DNA from: Nioella sp965215655
GTDB lineage: Bacteria; Pseudomonadota; Alphaproteobacteria; Rhodobacterales; Rhodobacteraceae
Direction of reading: 5' to 3'
Assembly (NCBI RefSeq): GCF_965215655.1
Contig: NZ_OZ244111.1
Location: 2,232,001 to 2,296,000 of the forward strand
Length of the DNA stretch: 64,000 nt
Shown: positions 24,695 through 34,368 of the stretch, piece after piece
Position numbering within the stretch: the stretch's first letter is position 1
How the letters are laid out: every line of letters starts with the position of its first letter
The notes under the pieces: generated by a model
Databases searched by the model: none
What the model was told of the DNA's origin: nothing
Seen by the model: the letters and a program-made list of their open reading frames with translations, nothing else
Made by a program: the position numbers and the translations under genes

Positions 24695-25173
24695 TGGCGG
24701 GTCTCACGCATTTCGACGCCGAGGGCCAGGCCCATATGGTTGATGTCTCGGACAAGCCGGTGACGGCGCGCGTGGCGGTGGCCGAAGGTTTCGTGCGGAT
24801 GACGCCCGAGACACTTGCGGCCATCACCGGTGGTGAGGCGAAGAAGGGCGATGTTCTGGGGGTCGCACGGCTGGCGGGGATCATGGGGGCCAAGAAGACA
24901 TCGGAACTTATCCCGCTCTGCCACCCGCTGCCGATCACCAAAGTCGCGCTGGAACTGGAGCCGGTTACGGCCCTTCCCGGCATCCGCATCGTGGCCACCG
25001 TCAAGACCGGCGGGCAGACCGGGGTCGAGATGGAGGCCCTGACCGCCGTCTCCACCGCCGCGCTGACCGTCTACGACATGGTGAAAGCCGTTGATAAATC
25101 AATGGAAATCACCGGCATCCGGTTGCTGCTGAAAGAGGGCGGAAAATCCGGGAGATACGAGGCACAGGCATGA
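24694..25173 (+). CDS. moaC: cyclic pyranopterin monophosphate synthase MoaC
   Basis: The 159-residue protein has MVDVSDKPVTARVAVAEG, the PLCHPLPITKVALEL active-site segment and GVEMEALTAVSTAALTVYDM. MoaC makes cPMP for molybdenum cofactor. The ATG at 24694 shares its A with the trpC stop, indicating coupling. It overlaps moeA by 4 bp. Confidence 0.97.
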   Translation: MAGLTHFDAEGQAHMVDVSDKPVTARVAVAEGFVRMTPETLAAITGGEAKKGDVLGVARLAGIMGAKKTSELIPLCHPLPITKVALELEPVTALPGIRIVATVKTGGQTGVEMEALTAVSTAALTVYDMVKAVDKSMEITGIRLLLKEGGKSGRYEAQA

Positions 25174-26354
25174 TCACCGTTGACGAGGCCCTCGCCGCCT
25201 GTCTGGCGCTTGCCGATCCGTCGCCCGCAGAAGAGGTTCCGCTGGCAGACGCCAATGGCCGGGTGCTGGCGAGACCGGTGCGGGCCCGACGAGATCAACC
25301 TCCCTTTGCGGCCTCGGCCATGGACGGCTACGCGGTGACGGCGGAGGCTCCACAGCCCGGTGACAGGTTCACCGTGATCGGGGAGGCCGCAGCGGGGCAT
25401 GTCTGGCAGGGCCAGCTTGGCGACGGACAGGCGGTGCGCATCTTTACCGGGGCGCCGGTTCCTGACAGCGCTGCGCGGGTGATCATCCAGGAGGATGTGA
25501 CGCGCGAGGGCGATGTGATCACCCTGGGAGACCGGCTGGATCACCAGACCAATATCCGCCCGGCAGGTGGCGATTTCCTGACCGGCGACGAACTGGACGC
25601 CCCACGCATCTTGCGCCCTGCCGATCTGGCGCTGGCCGCCGCCATGAACCTGCCCACCCTGCCCGTCACCCGCAAACCCGTCGTGGCGCTGATTGCCACC
25701 GGGGATGAGCTGGTGCAGCCGGGCGATACCCCGCGGCCAGACCAGATCGTGGCCTCCAATTCCTATGGGTTGAAGGCGCTGGCCGAGGCTGCTGGCGCCC
25801 ATGCCCGCCTGTTGCCGATTGCGCGCGACACGGTGGAGAGCCTCGCCAGTACGCTGAAACTGGCGGCGGATGCGGATATCATCGTGACCATTGGCGGGGC
25901 GTCCGTGGGGGATCATGACCTTGTGGCAAAAGTCGCCGCATCCGAAGGGCTGGAGCGGAGTTTCTACAAGGTGGCGCTCAGACCCGGCAAGCCGCTTATG
26001 GCGGGACGGATGGGTAAGGCGGCGCTGCTCGGCCTGCCCGGCAACCCGGTCTCGGCCATGGTCTGCGGGCAGATTTTCCTTGTGCCGATGATCCGGGCGA
26101 TGTTGGGTCTGGGCAAGGCCCCTGCCCCGCGTGAAACCGCCGAACTGGCGGTGGATCTGCCCCAGAACGGCCCGCGTGAACACTACATGCGCGCGGTGCT
26201 GGCGCCGGGCAGTCGGTATCCTCGCGTGACCCCCGATCCGCGTCAGGATTCCTCGCTGCTCAGCGTCCTGTCCCGCGCCGATGCGCTGATGATCTACCCC
26301 GCCGGGACCGGGCCACTGAAGGCCGGTGCGCTTGTGGATATCTTGCGGCTCTGA
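25170..26354 (+). CDS. moeA: molybdopterin molybdenumtransferase MoeA
   Basis: The 394-residue protein has the MoeA blocks PPFAASAMDGYAVTA, TGAPVPDSAARVIIQED, NIRPAGGDFLTGDEL, VALIATGDELVQPGD and GLPGNPVSAMVCGQIF. It inserts molybdate into adenylylated molybdopterin. It forms the end of the trpGD-ung-trpC-moaC-moeA run, with lexA 81 bp downstream behind its own promoter. Confidence 0.96.
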   Translation: MITVDEALAACLALADPSPAEEVPLADANGRVLARPVRARRDQPPFAASAMDGYAVTAEAPQPGDRFTVIGEAAAGHVWQGQLGDGQAVRIFTGAPVPDSAARVIIQEDVTREGDVITLGDRLDHQTNIRPAGGDFLTGDELDAPRILRPADLALAAAMNLPTLPVTRKPVVALIATGDELVQPGDTPRPDQIVASNSYGLKALAEAAGAHARLLPIARDTVESLASTLKLAADADIIVTIGGASVGDHDLVAKVAASEGLERSFYKVALRPGKPLMAGRMGKAALLGLPGNPVSAMVCGQIFLVPMIRAMLGLGKAPAPRETAELAVDLPQNGPREHYMRAVLAPGSRYPRVTPDPRQDSSLLSVLSRADALMIYPAGTGPLKAGALVDILRL

Positions 26355-26364
26355 CCCCCATGCG

Positions 26365-26393
26365 TTGACACGAAGCGGGAACAGCGGTAGAAC
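26365..26393 (+). promoter_or_regulatory. lexA promoter
   Basis: TTGACA (26365-26370) and TAGAAC (26388-26393) are separated by exactly 17 bp. The LexA boxes overlap the -10 hexamer, so repressor binding would block RNA polymerase. Confidence 0.8.
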
Positions 26394-26404
26394 ATTCCCC
26401 GAAC
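26379..26404. promoter_or_regulatory. two overlapping alphaproteobacterial LexA (SOS) boxes
   Basis: GAAC occurs at 26379, 26390 and 26401 with exactly 7 bases between successive copies, giving two GAAC-N7-GAAC sites that share the middle half-site. This is the known alphaproteobacterial LexA recognition pattern. Position over the lexA promoter implies autoregulation. Confidence 0.9.
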
Positions 26405-26435
26405 AGACGTGATTTCCGTTAGGGGAGGCCCCGAG

Positions 26436-27128
26436 ATGCTGACCAAGAAGCAGCTGGACCTGCTGGAGCTTATTCACCGCCGTATGCAGCGCGACGGGGT
26501 GCCGCCCTCGTTCGACGAAATGAAGGATGCGCTGGACCTGCGCTCGAAGTCGGGCATTCACCGGCTGATCACGGCGCTGGAGGAGCGGGGTTTCATCCGG
26601 CGGCTGGCGCACAGGGCGCGTGCGATCGAGATCGTGAAACTGCCTGAAAGCCTGGAAACCAAACTGGGCGGCTTCACCCCCCGTGTGATCGAGGGAAGCA
26701 GGGCCGACCCGCCCCGCGACGCGCGCCCCGTGGCCGCCGCCTCTGCCATCGACCTGCCCGTCATGGGACGCATCGCCGCCGGGACGCCGATTGAGGCGAT
26801 CAGCGAGGTGTCCACGCATGTGGCCGTGCCTCAGCAGATGCTGGGATCGGGCAAATCGCATTACGCGCTGGAGGTGAAGGGCGACTCGATGATCGAGGCC
26901 GGGATCAACGAAGGCGACATCGTGGTGATCGAGGAAGGCTCGACCGCTGATAATGGCGATATCGTCGTGGCGCTTGTGGAAGGTTATGAGGCGACGCTGA
27001 AACGGTTCCGCAAGAAAGGCAACATGATCGCGCTGGAAGCGGCCAACCCCGCCTATCAAACCCGGATGCTGCGCGACGATCAGGTCAAGGTGCAGGGCAA
27101 GCTTGTCGGGCTGATCCGCACCTATTGA
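26436..27128 (+). CDS. lexA: LexA SOS repressor
   Basis: The 230-residue protein has a winged-helix DNA-binding domain (LTKKQLDLLELIHRRM, LDLRSKSGIHRLITALEERG). The cleavage site Ala115-Gly116 (GRIAAGTPIEA) and the catalytic dyad Ser151 (KGDSMIEAGI) and Lys189 (EGYEATLKRF) are all intact. RecA-stimulated self-cleavage should therefore work. The ATG at 26436 follows AGGGGAGG. Confidence 0.97.
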   Translation: MLTKKQLDLLELIHRRMQRDGVPPSFDEMKDALDLRSKSGIHRLITALEERGFIRRLAHRARAIEIVKLPESLETKLGGFTPRVIEGSRADPPRDARPVAAASAIDLPVMGRIAAGTPIEAISEVSTHVAVPQQMLGSGKSHYALEVKGDSMIEAGINEGDIVVIEEGSTADNGDIVVALVEGYEATLKRFRKKGNMIALEAANPAYQTRMLRDDQVKVQGKLVGLIRTY

Positions 27129-27190
27129 TCCGTCTCTCAGGCCGGTCTGACCGGCGCTGTTGTCTTCAAGCCTGCGCCCTGCCGTCTACG

Positions 27191-27280
27191 GGGTTTCGCC
27201 GACTTCGTCGTCGACCCGGGAGCGGCCCTCCTCAACCCCCGGCTGACGCCGGAGGCCTCGTCTGGCCGCGTTGCCACGGA
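27191..27280 (+). repeat. dispersed hairpin element, copy B (downstream of lexA)
   Basis: It begins GGGTTTCGCCG 62 bp after the lexA stop, runs through GACCCGGGAGCGGCCCTCCT, and ends GGCCGCGTTGCCACGGA. Its internal hairpins are CGAC/GTCG and CCGGC/GCCGG, different in sequence from the other copies but at the same positions. Confidence 0.75.
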
Positions 27281-27367
27281 CAAATGGCAAGGATCGGGGC
27301 TGAACCGGAGACCATGGGCCTGGTGGCCAATGACCCATCACGGAAATCCGCGCGGGCGCCCCGTTGG

Positions 27368-29485
27368 TCAGCGGGATGTCGGCACCCAGGGACGCCGCCC
27401 CTGCAATGCGCGGGCCGTGACGACCCGCAGCCCGTTTTCCCCCGCCGCAAGCGCGATGGCGCCAGTTTGCGACAGGATGTCCGGGCCGATCATGACACAG
27501 GCCGCGCCCTCCCTGCTGCTGTCGGCCATGGCCGCCCCTGACCCCACGCCGGGTCCAAACTCCGGGACACCCCCAAGCCCGCTTTCCGACCGCTCGGAGG
27601 TGATCACCCAGTCATGCGCGGCGCAGGCTCGGGCAAGATCCTGCGCGGCCCGGCGACCGACCCCGTGCCACAGGGACATCCCGCCGATCGCCACCGCCTG
27701 CCCGGCCCCGTCCTCACCCCATGCCGGACGCGCAAAACCCCTGGCCTGATCCGCGTCATCCCCGTCATTTTCCAGCCACAGCCCCGCGACGAAACCGTCA
27801 CCCCGCGCACGGCTGAGCGCTCGCCCCTCCTCCGTCATCACCCCGACCAGCCGCCCTGAGGGCGAGATCAGCAGCGACGGGCGCTCTCCGCTCGACCAGA
27901 GCAGAAGCGCCAGCGCTGCCGGGGCAAGTCCCGTCCAGCGCCCGCGCCCCCGCCACAGGATCACGAACAGCGCCCCGAGGGTCAACAGCGGCAACACCTC
28001 CGCCGGGGGCATTTCGATGGGCCTAACCGCGCCATCCATTCCCGAGATGCGCTCGGCCACGGCAAGGATCCAGACCAGCCCCGCCTCCATCACCCGGAAG
28101 GCCAGGACCTCCAACCCGAGAGGCCAGAGCAACATGGCCACCACCGCCGCGGGAACCACTAGGCTGCCCATGACAGGCACCGTCAGCAGGTTTGCGGCCA
28201 GCCCGTAAGACGCCAGCATGTTGAAATGCGCCGCCGCGAAGGGGGCCGTCGCCAGCCCCGCAACGCCAGAGGACAGGACCAGCCCAAGCAGCCAGCGCGC
28301 CCATGCGGGCCAGGTGCGCAGCCGCTCGATCCGGGACATGCCGGTGAAGACCGCCACCAGCGCGGTCGTGGCGGCAAAACTCATCTGGAATCCGGGGCCA
28401 AGCAGGGAGTCGGGGCGGTGTGCCAGAACGATCAGCGCCGCTATGGCGACCGAGCGCAAGGTGACAGCGCGCCGGTCCAGCAAAACCGCCGTGAACATCA
28501 CCGCCACCTGGATGAAGGCGCGTTCGGTGGCGACGTTGCCGCCCGCCACGGCCAGGTAGAAGGCCCCGGCAGCCAAGGCCCCGACTGCGGCGATCTTCTT
28601 GGTGGGGAAACGCAGGGCAAGGGGCGGGATCAGCGACAGGCCGGAGCGCAGGCTTAAAAAGACAAAGCCGGTCAGCAATCCCATATGCAGGCCGGAAATG
28701 GCCAGAAGGTGGGCGATATTGGTGCGCCGAAGGGTCTCCAGCGTTTCGGTCGAGATGCCGGAGCGGTCCCCGGTCATGACAGCAGCAGCGAAGGCGCCGG
28801 GTTCGCCCTCGATCCGGGTCTGAATGGCGCGCGAAAGCCGCATGCGCAGATGCAACAGCGGCAAGACGCGCTCCGGGCGCGGCTCCAGCAGCAGCGCAGG
28901 ATTGCGGGTATATCCGACCGCGCCGATGGACAGGAACCAGGCGTGTCGCTGGAAGTCGAAGCCGCCGGGCTCTCCCGGTCCTTCCGGGGGCGACAGATGG
29001 CCGGTCAGGGCAACACGCGCACCGGGTTCCGGCGTCAGGAACGGCTGGTCGCCGTGAAGCGAGACGCGCACCCGCCGGGGCACGCGGTCGGGGTCGGTGT
29101 CGGCCAGCACGACCCGATCCAGCGTCAGGCGCAACCGGTCCGAGGCGGACCGGTCCACCACCACGATCCGCCCTTCGATGGGGCCATAGTAACGAAATCC
29201 CAGAACCGGCCCCGCCACCTGAGCCGTCCGCACGCCTGCCGTGCACAGCCCGAGCGCGACAAGCAGCACCGCCGTCGCCAAGGGCCCAAGCGTTTCGCGT
29301 CGCCATCGGCCAATGAGCGCGGCCAGAAGGGCCGCCGCTCCGGCCAGGCCATACGCCATACGCCCCGGTTCCACTGGCAGAGCGAAATAGAGCGCCACCC
29401 CGATCCCGAAAAAGACCGGGGACCAGGGCATCAGATAACCCCGCTGGCCCTGCTGGACCGCATTCAACCAGTGCCACAGCCGCAC
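27368..29485 (-). CDS. comEC: ComEC/Rec2-family DNA-uptake channel protein
   Basis: The 705-residue integral membrane protein has the N-terminal OB-like ComEC region (residues about 75-200). The competence domain follows with IAHLLAISGLHMGLLTGFVF and the helices around FYLAVAGGNVATERAFIQVA and PGFQMSFAATTALVAVFTGM. A C-terminal periplasmic part is shorter and lacks clear metallo-beta-lactamase metal motifs. ComEC conducts single-stranded DNA across the inner membrane in transformation. The start is a GTG at 29485 with GGAAGGGG upstream. No other com genes lie nearby. Confidence 0.85.
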   Translation of the reverse strand: MRLWHWLNAVQQGQRGYLMPWSPVFFGIGVALYFALPVEPGRMAYGLAGAAALLAALIGRWRRETLGPLATAVLLVALGLCTAGVRTAQVAGPVLGFRYYGPIEGRIVVVDRSASDRLRLTLDRVVLADTDPDRVPRRVRVSLHGDQPFLTPEPGARVALTGHLSPPEGPGEPGGFDFQRHAWFLSIGAVGYTRNPALLLEPRPERVLPLLHLRMRLSRAIQTRIEGEPGAFAAAVMTGDRSGISTETLETLRRTNIAHLLAISGLHMGLLTGFVFLSLRSGLSLIPPLALRFPTKKIAAVGALAAGAFYLAVAGGNVATERAFIQVAVMFTAVLLDRRAVTLRSVAIAALIVLAHRPDSLLGPGFQMSFAATTALVAVFTGMSRIERLRTWPAWARWLLGLVLSSGVAGLATAPFAAAHFNMLASYGLAANLLTVPVMGSLVVPAAVVAMLLWPLGLEVLAFRVMEAGLVWILAVAERISGMDGAVRPIEMPPAEVLPLLTLGALFVILWRGRGRWTGLAPAALALLLWSSGERPSLLISPSGRLVGVMTEEGRALSRARGDGFVAGLWLENDGDDADQARGFARPAWGEDGAGQAVAIGGMSLWHGVGRRAAQDLARACAAHDWVITSERSESGLGGVPEFGPGVGSGAAMADSSREGAACVMIGPDILSQTGAIALAAGENGLRVVTARALQGRRPWVPTSR

Positions 29486-29603
29486 TTGCCACCCCTTCCG
29501 GGCTTGCCTAAACCTGCGCGCAGATGACTGTGCGGCCTCATGGTTGCCAAACTGTTAACGCGCGGCGCCCGCTAAGGCCCACGTGCCCCGGAAAGGACCT
29601 TCG

Positions 29604-31007
29604 ATGACCTCTGATGTCGTGACCCGCTTCGCCCCTTCGCCCACGGGCTTTCTGCATATCGGCGGCGCGCGGACGGCGCTGTTCAACTGGCTCTATGCGC
29701 GCGGGCGCGGCGGCACCTTCCTGCTGCGCATCGAAGATACGGACCGCGAACGGTCCACGCCCGAGGCAACGCAGGCCATTCTGAACGGGCTGACCTGGCT
29801 GGGGTTGGACTGGGACGGAGAGCCGATCAGCCAATTCGCCCGCTGCGACCGCCATGCAGAGGTGGCGCAAGAGATGCTGGCGGCAGGTCACGCCTATAAA
29901 TGCTTCGCCACGCAGGAGGAGATTCAGGCCTTCCGCGATGCCGCCAAAGCTGAAGGGCGTTCGACGCTGTTCCTCAGCCCGTGGCGCGATGTAGCCGAGG
30001 CCGACCACCCGGACCTTCCTTATGTGATCCGGCTGAAAGCCCCGCGTGAAGGCGTGACGGTGATCCGCGATCAGGTGCAGGGCGATGTGACGATCCGCAA
30101 CGATCAGCTCGACGACATGATCCTGTTACGCTCGGATGGCACACCTACCTATATGCATGCGGTTGTGGTGGATGATCATGACATGGGTGTCACCCATGTG
30201 ATCCGGGGCGACGATCACCTGAACAACGCCGCCCGGCAGATCCAGATCTATCACGCCATGGGCTGGCCGGAACCGGTCTGGGCGCATATCCCGCTCATCC
30301 ACGGGCCCGACGGCAAGAAACTGTCCAAACGCCACGGCGCGCTCGGGGTCGAGGAATACGCCGCCATGGGCTACCCGCCCGCCGCGATGCGCAACTATCT
30401 GGCGCGGCTTGGCTGGAGCCATGGGGATGACGAGCTGTTCAGCGACGCTGAGGCGAAAGAGTGGTTCGACCTGACGGGAATCGGCAAATCGCCCGCGCGG
30501 CTTGATTTCAAGAAGCTCGAACATGTGGCCAGCCATCATATCGGGGCCATGGCCGATGACGATTTGGTGTCTGAAATCGAGCGGTTTTTGGTGGCAACGC
30601 AGCAACCCGCGCTTTCGCAGGCGCAGAAAGATGGGCTGGCCGCTGCGATGTATTGCCTCAAGGATCGGGCAAAGTCACTTCCCCAAATCCTTGAAAAGGC
30701 GCATTTTGTTCTGACCGAACGCCCGCTGGATCGGGATGAGAAGTCGCTGGCCGCGTTGACAGATGTATCCCGTGGTATACTGACAGAATTGACGCCGCAG
30801 TTGCAAAATGCTAGCTGGACACGCGACACGCTGGAGGCGACAGTTTCCGAAGTGGCAGAGCGCCACGATCTGAAACTGGGCAAGCTTGCACCGGCCCTGA
30901 GGGCCGCGTTGGCAGGCCGCCCCGTCAGCCCGAGCGTTTTCGACATGATGCTCGTCATCGGCCGGGAGGAGACAATCGCCCGCCTGACGGAGGCCGCAGC
31001 CGAATGA
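29604..31007 (+). CDS. gltX: glutamyl-tRNA synthetase
   Basis: The 467-residue class I synthetase has the HIGH-type motif in RFAPSPTGFLHIGGARTALF, LLRIEDTDRERS and the KMSKS equivalent KKLSKRHGALGVEEY. The ATG at 29604 gives the standard N-terminus. It charges tRNA-Glu; many alphaproteobacteria carry two gltX copies, one of which may also charge tRNA-Gln for the amidotransferase route. Confidence 0.96.
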   Translation: MTSDVVTRFAPSPTGFLHIGGARTALFNWLYARGRGGTFLLRIEDTDRERSTPEATQAILNGLTWLGLDWDGEPISQFARCDRHAEVAQEMLAAGHAYKCFATQEEIQAFRDAAKAEGRSTLFLSPWRDVAEADHPDLPYVIRLKAPREGVTVIRDQVQGDVTIRNDQLDDMILLRSDGTPTYMHAVVVDDHDMGVTHVIRGDDHLNNAARQIQIYHAMGWPEPVWAHIPLIHGPDGKKLSKRHGALGVEEYAAMGYPPAAMRNYLARLGWSHGDDELFSDAEAKEWFDLTGIGKSPARLDFKKLEHVASHHIGAMADDDLVSEIERFLVATQQPALSQAQKDGLAAAMYCLKDRAKSLPQILEKAHFVLTERPLDRDEKSLAALTDVSRGILTELTPQLQNASWTRDTLEATVSEVAERHDLKLGKLAPALRAALAGRPVSPSVFDMMLVIGREETIARLTEAAAE

Positions 31008-31111
31008 CCTGAGTGTGTCGTGGCTGCCTGCGAATAGAGGGGCCCGGGCAACCGGTCCCTGAACACCGCCTGATGACCCCATCGGGCAGGCTTTTTGAAG
31101 AGGGACTCAGG

Positions 31112-32404
31112 ATGGCAGACAACAGAACCGCGACGCTCACGTTCGACAACAAGACATTCGAGCTGCCAATGCACTCGCCCAGTGTCGGTCCCGACGTGAT
31201 CGACATCGGCAAGCTCTACGGTCAGGCAGGCGTCTTTACCCACGATCCGGGCTTCACCTCGACCTCGGCCTGCGAATCCACCATCACCTATATCGACGGT
31301 GACGCGGGCATCCTGCTGCATCGCGGCTACCCGATCGACCAGCTGGCGGAAAAATCGCATTATCTCGAAGTCTGCTATCTGCTGCTCTACGGTGAGCTGC
31401 CGACCGCGACCCAGCTGGAAGATTTCGAAGATCGCGTGACCCGTCACACGATGGTGCATGAACAGATGCACAACTTCTTCCGCGGGTTCCGGCGCGACGC
31501 GCATCCGATGGCCACCATGGTGGGCGTTGTCGGCGCGATGTCGGCCTTCTACCACGACTCCACCGACATTTCGGACCCGTGGCAGCGCGAGGTCGCCTCG
31601 ATCCGCCTGATCGCCAAGCTGCCGACCATCGCCGCGATGGCGTATAAATATTCGATCGGTCAACCCTTTGTCTATCCGCGCAACGATTGTGACTATGCGA
31701 CCAACTTCCTGCGCATGTGTTTCGCGGTCCCGGCAGAGGAATACCAGCCCGACCCGATCCTGAGCCGCGCGATGGACCGGATCTTTACCCTGCACGCGGA
31801 CCATGAACAGAACGCCTCGACCTCGACGGTGCGTCTCGCGGGTTCCTCGGGCGCGAACCCGTTTGCCTGCATCGCCGCCGGTATCGCCTGTCTTTGGGGG
31901 CCTGCCCATGGCGGCGCCAACCAGGCCTGTCTGGAGATGCTGAAGGAAATCGGCTCGGTCGACCGCATCCCCGAATACATCGCGCGGGCCAAGGACAAGA
32001 ACGACCCCTTCCGCCTGATGGGCTTCGGCCACCGGGTCTACAAGAATTTCGACCCGCGCGCGACGGTGATGAAGAAATCGGCCGACGAGGTGCTGGACCT
32101 TCTGGGTGTCGAAAACAACCCGCTGTTGCAGGTTGCCAAGGAGCTGGAACGCATCGCGCTGGAGGACGAGTATTTCTCCGAGAAGAAGCTCTTCCCGAAC
32201 GTGGATTTCTATTCCGGCATCATCCTGGAGGCCATGGGCTTCCCCACCTCGATGTTCACGCCGATCTTCGCCCTGTCGCGGACCGTTGGCTGGATTTCCC
32301 AGTGGAAAGAGATGATCGCCGATCCGAAAGGCAAGATCGGTCGTCCGCGCCAGCTTTACACCGGCGCGACCTACCGCGAATACACGGATATCGAGAACCG
32401 CTGA
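31112..32404 (+). CDS. gltA: citrate synthase, type II
   Basis: The 430-residue protein has the N-terminal beta domain of Gram-negative type II enzymes (LTFDNKTFELP), then GILLHRGYPIDQLAE, HEQNASTSTVRLAGSSGANP, the catalytic MGFGHRVYKNFDPRA and the late DFYSGIILEAMGFPTSMFTP. Such enzymes are hexameric and often NADH-inhibited. The ATG at 31112 follows AGGGACTCAGG. A terminator follows the stop. Confidence 0.97.
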   Translation: MADNRTATLTFDNKTFELPMHSPSVGPDVIDIGKLYGQAGVFTHDPGFTSTSACESTITYIDGDAGILLHRGYPIDQLAEKSHYLEVCYLLLYGELPTATQLEDFEDRVTRHTMVHEQMHNFFRGFRRDAHPMATMVGVVGAMSAFYHDSTDISDPWQREVASIRLIAKLPTIAAMAYKYSIGQPFVYPRNDCDYATNFLRMCFAVPAEEYQPDPILSRAMDRIFTLHADHEQNASTSTVRLAGSSGANPFACIAAGIACLWGPAHGGANQACLEMLKEIGSVDRIPEYIARAKDKNDPFRLMGFGHRVYKNFDPRATVMKKSADEVLDLLGVENNPLLQVAKELERIALEDEYFSEKKLFPNVDFYSGIILEAMGFPTSMFTPIFALSRTVGWISQWKEMIADPKGKIGRPRQLYTGATYREYTDIENR

Positions 32405-32425
32405 GCGGTGCCTCGCAAGATTACG

Positions 32426-32453
32426 AAAGGCCGTCCCATGGGGCGGCCTTTTC
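32426..32453 (+). terminator. terminator of gltA
   Basis: AAAGGCCG and CGGCCTTTT form a GC-rich stem with further pairing of CCC/GGG inside, ending in a short T-run, 20 bp after the gltA stop. Confidence 0.75.
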
Positions 32454-32499
32454 GCATCCCGCCCTTGCGTCGCTATGTCCCCTGCCCCATCTGCCTGTA

Positions 32500-32958
32500 A
32501 TGACACGGATAATCCTGACCGCGTTGAACCTGTCTCTGCTGGTTCTCTTCCCCCTGGCATGGGTCGCGCCGCTGATGCGGGCGGGGCTGTTGCCACTCTT
32601 CGGGTTAAGCGAGATATCGGTCCTGTCCGGTGTCGTGGCGCTATGGGAGGAAGACGTTCTGCTGGCGCTCGCCGTGGCGCTCTTTGCCATTGTCGCGCCG
32701 ATCCTGAAGACGGCGGGTCTGGCGCTGATCCATTTCCGGATGACCGACAGCCGTTTGCTGACGCCGCTGACGGCGCTTGGCAAGCTCGCCATGGCGGATG
32801 TGTTCCTGATCGCCATCTACATCACACTGGCCAGGGGCGTCGGCGTGGGTCGGGTGGAAACCGCCTGGGGCCTGTGGCTTTTCACCGGCTGCGTGCTGGC
32901 CAGTTTCGGGATCAGCCTGGCCACCTCGGCTCTGGCCAAGCGCGGGGCCTTGGGCTAA
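32500..32958 (+). CDS. PqiA-like paraquat-inducible protein A domain membrane protein
   Basis: The 152-residue protein consists mostly of about four transmembrane helices (IILTALNLSLLVLFPLAWVA, LALAVALFAIVAPILKTAGL, GKLAMADVFLIAIYITLARG, LFTGCVLASFGISLATSALA). The helix arrangement and the MADVFLIA segment are typical of the PqiA domain, present once instead of twice as in E. coli PqiA and without its zinc-finger region. PqiA proteins partner MCE-domain lipid carriers, but no mce gene is next to it. radA follows 9 bp after the stop. Confidence 0.7.
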   Translation: MTRIILTALNLSLLVLFPLAWVAPLMRAGLLPLFGLSEISVLSGVVALWEEDVLLALAVALFAIVAPILKTAGLALIHFRMTDSRLLTPLTALGKLAMADVFLIAIYITLARGVGVGRVETAWGLWLFTGCVLASFGISLATSALAKRGALG

Positions 32959-32967
32959 GCCAATCCA

Positions 32968-34335
32968 ATGGCAAAACCCGTCACCCAGTTCGTCTGTTCC
33001 GCCTGCGGCGCCACCCACAAGAAATGGGCAGGGCGCTGCGATGCCTGTGGCGAGTGGAATTCCATTCAGGAGGAAACGCCGCTGTCCATGGGCCCCGGTG
33101 CCAAGGCACTTGGGGGCATGAAGGGCAAGGGCATGGCGCTGACGGATCTCGCGACCGAGGAACGCCCGCCAGAACGCGACGGATCGGGCATCGCAGAACT
33201 GGACCGAGTGCTCGGTGGCGGGCTGGTCGGGGCAAGCGCCACGCTGGTGGGCGGCGACCCCGGCATCGGCAAATCGACGCTTCTGTTGCAGGCCGCGGCC
33301 AGTTTTGCGCAGGCGGGTCTCAAGGTCATCTATGTCTCGGGCGAGGAAGCCACGGCGCAGGTCCGCATGCGGGCGCAGCGGCTTGGACTGGGGGACAGCC
33401 CGGTGAAGCTGGCAGCAGAAACCAACCTGCGCGATATCCTGACCACGCTGGACGAAGAAAAGCCCGATCTGGTGGTGATCGATTCCATCCAGACCATGTG
33501 GCTCGACACGGTCGACTCAGCGCCGGGATCGGTCAGCCAGGTTCGCGCCGCCGCGCATGAACTGGTGAGCTTCGCAAAGCGCAAGGGCGTCAGTGTCATG
33601 CTGGTGGGCCATGTCACCAAGGAAGGCCAGATCGCTGGCCCCCGCGTGGTGGAACACATGGTCGACACCGTGCTCTATTTCGAAGGTGAGCGCGGCCACC
33701 AGTTCCGCATCCTGCGCAGCGTCAAGAACCGCTTTGGCCCGGCGGATGAGATCGGCGTGTTCGAGATGACCGGCGGCGGATTGGCCGAAGTGCCCAACCC
33801 CTCTGCCCTGTTCCTGTCCGACCGGCAGGCGCGGGCGCCGGGATCGGTGGTGTTTGCAGGCATCGAGGGGACGCGGCCCGTTCTGGTCGAGGTACAGGCC
33901 CTTGTCGCGCCCTCGTCGCTCAGCCAGCCTCGCCGCGCGGTTGTGGGCTGGGATGGCGGAAGGCTGTCCATGATCCTCGCTGTGCTGGAGGCGCGGGTGG
34001 GCATCAGCTTTCAGGGGCTCGACGTCTATCTCAACATCGCGGGCGGCATGCGCATCTCGGAACCCGCCGCCGATCTGGCCGTGGCCGCCGCGCTTTTGTC
34101 GGCGCGAGAGGACGAAGCCCTGCCCGCCACCACCGTCGTTTTCGGCGAATTGAGCCTGTCGGGTGCCTTACGCCCGGTCTCTCAGGCGGAAAACAGGTTG
34201 AAAGAGGCGCGGAAACTTGGTTTTTCCTCCGCAATCGCACCTGAGGGATGCAAAATCACCGACGGGGCTGATATGGATTTGAAACTGATGCCGGACCTGG
34301 CCCGGTTCACTGGTGATATTTTCGGCGCAGGCTGA
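32968..34335 (+). CDS. radA: DNA repair protein RadA
   Basis: The 455-residue protein has the N-terminal C4 zinc finger (FVCSACGATHKKWAGRCDAC), Walker A GGDPGIGKST, the RadA-specific KNRFG motif (SVKNRFGPADEIGVFEM) and a C-terminal Lon-like domain (GLDVYLNIAGGMRISEPAAD). RadA promotes branch migration and strand exchange during recombination repair. It probably shares a transcript with the upstream PqiA-like gene and with cvpA 33 bp downstream. Confidence 0.96.
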   Translation: MAKPVTQFVCSACGATHKKWAGRCDACGEWNSIQEETPLSMGPGAKALGGMKGKGMALTDLATEERPPERDGSGIAELDRVLGGGLVGASATLVGGDPGIGKSTLLLQAAASFAQAGLKVIYVSGEEATAQVRMRAQRLGLGDSPVKLAAETNLRDILTTLDEEKPDLVVIDSIQTMWLDTVDSAPGSVSQVRAAAHELVSFAKRKGVSVMLVGHVTKEGQIAGPRVVEHMVDTVLYFEGERGHQFRILRSVKNRFGPADEIGVFEMTGGGLAEVPNPSALFLSDRQARAPGSVVFAGIEGTRPVLVEVQALVAPSSLSQPRRAVVGWDGGRLSMILAVLEARVGISFQGLDVYLNIAGGMRISEPAADLAVAAALLSAREDEALPATTVVFGELSLSGALRPVSQAENRLKEARKLGFSSAIAPEGCKITDGADMDLKLMPDLARFTGDIFGAG

Positions 34336-34368
34336 CAGGCCCGAGCCACGAGGGAGACGAGAGAGATA

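Noticed and set aside
25071..27059. 662-codon minus-strand open frame
   Set aside because: It is antisense to moeA and lexA. Its His/Gly/Arg-rich composition is typical of a GC-rich shadow.
30536..32596. 686-codon minus-strand open frame
   Set aside because: It is antisense to gltX and gltA, both confidently identified.
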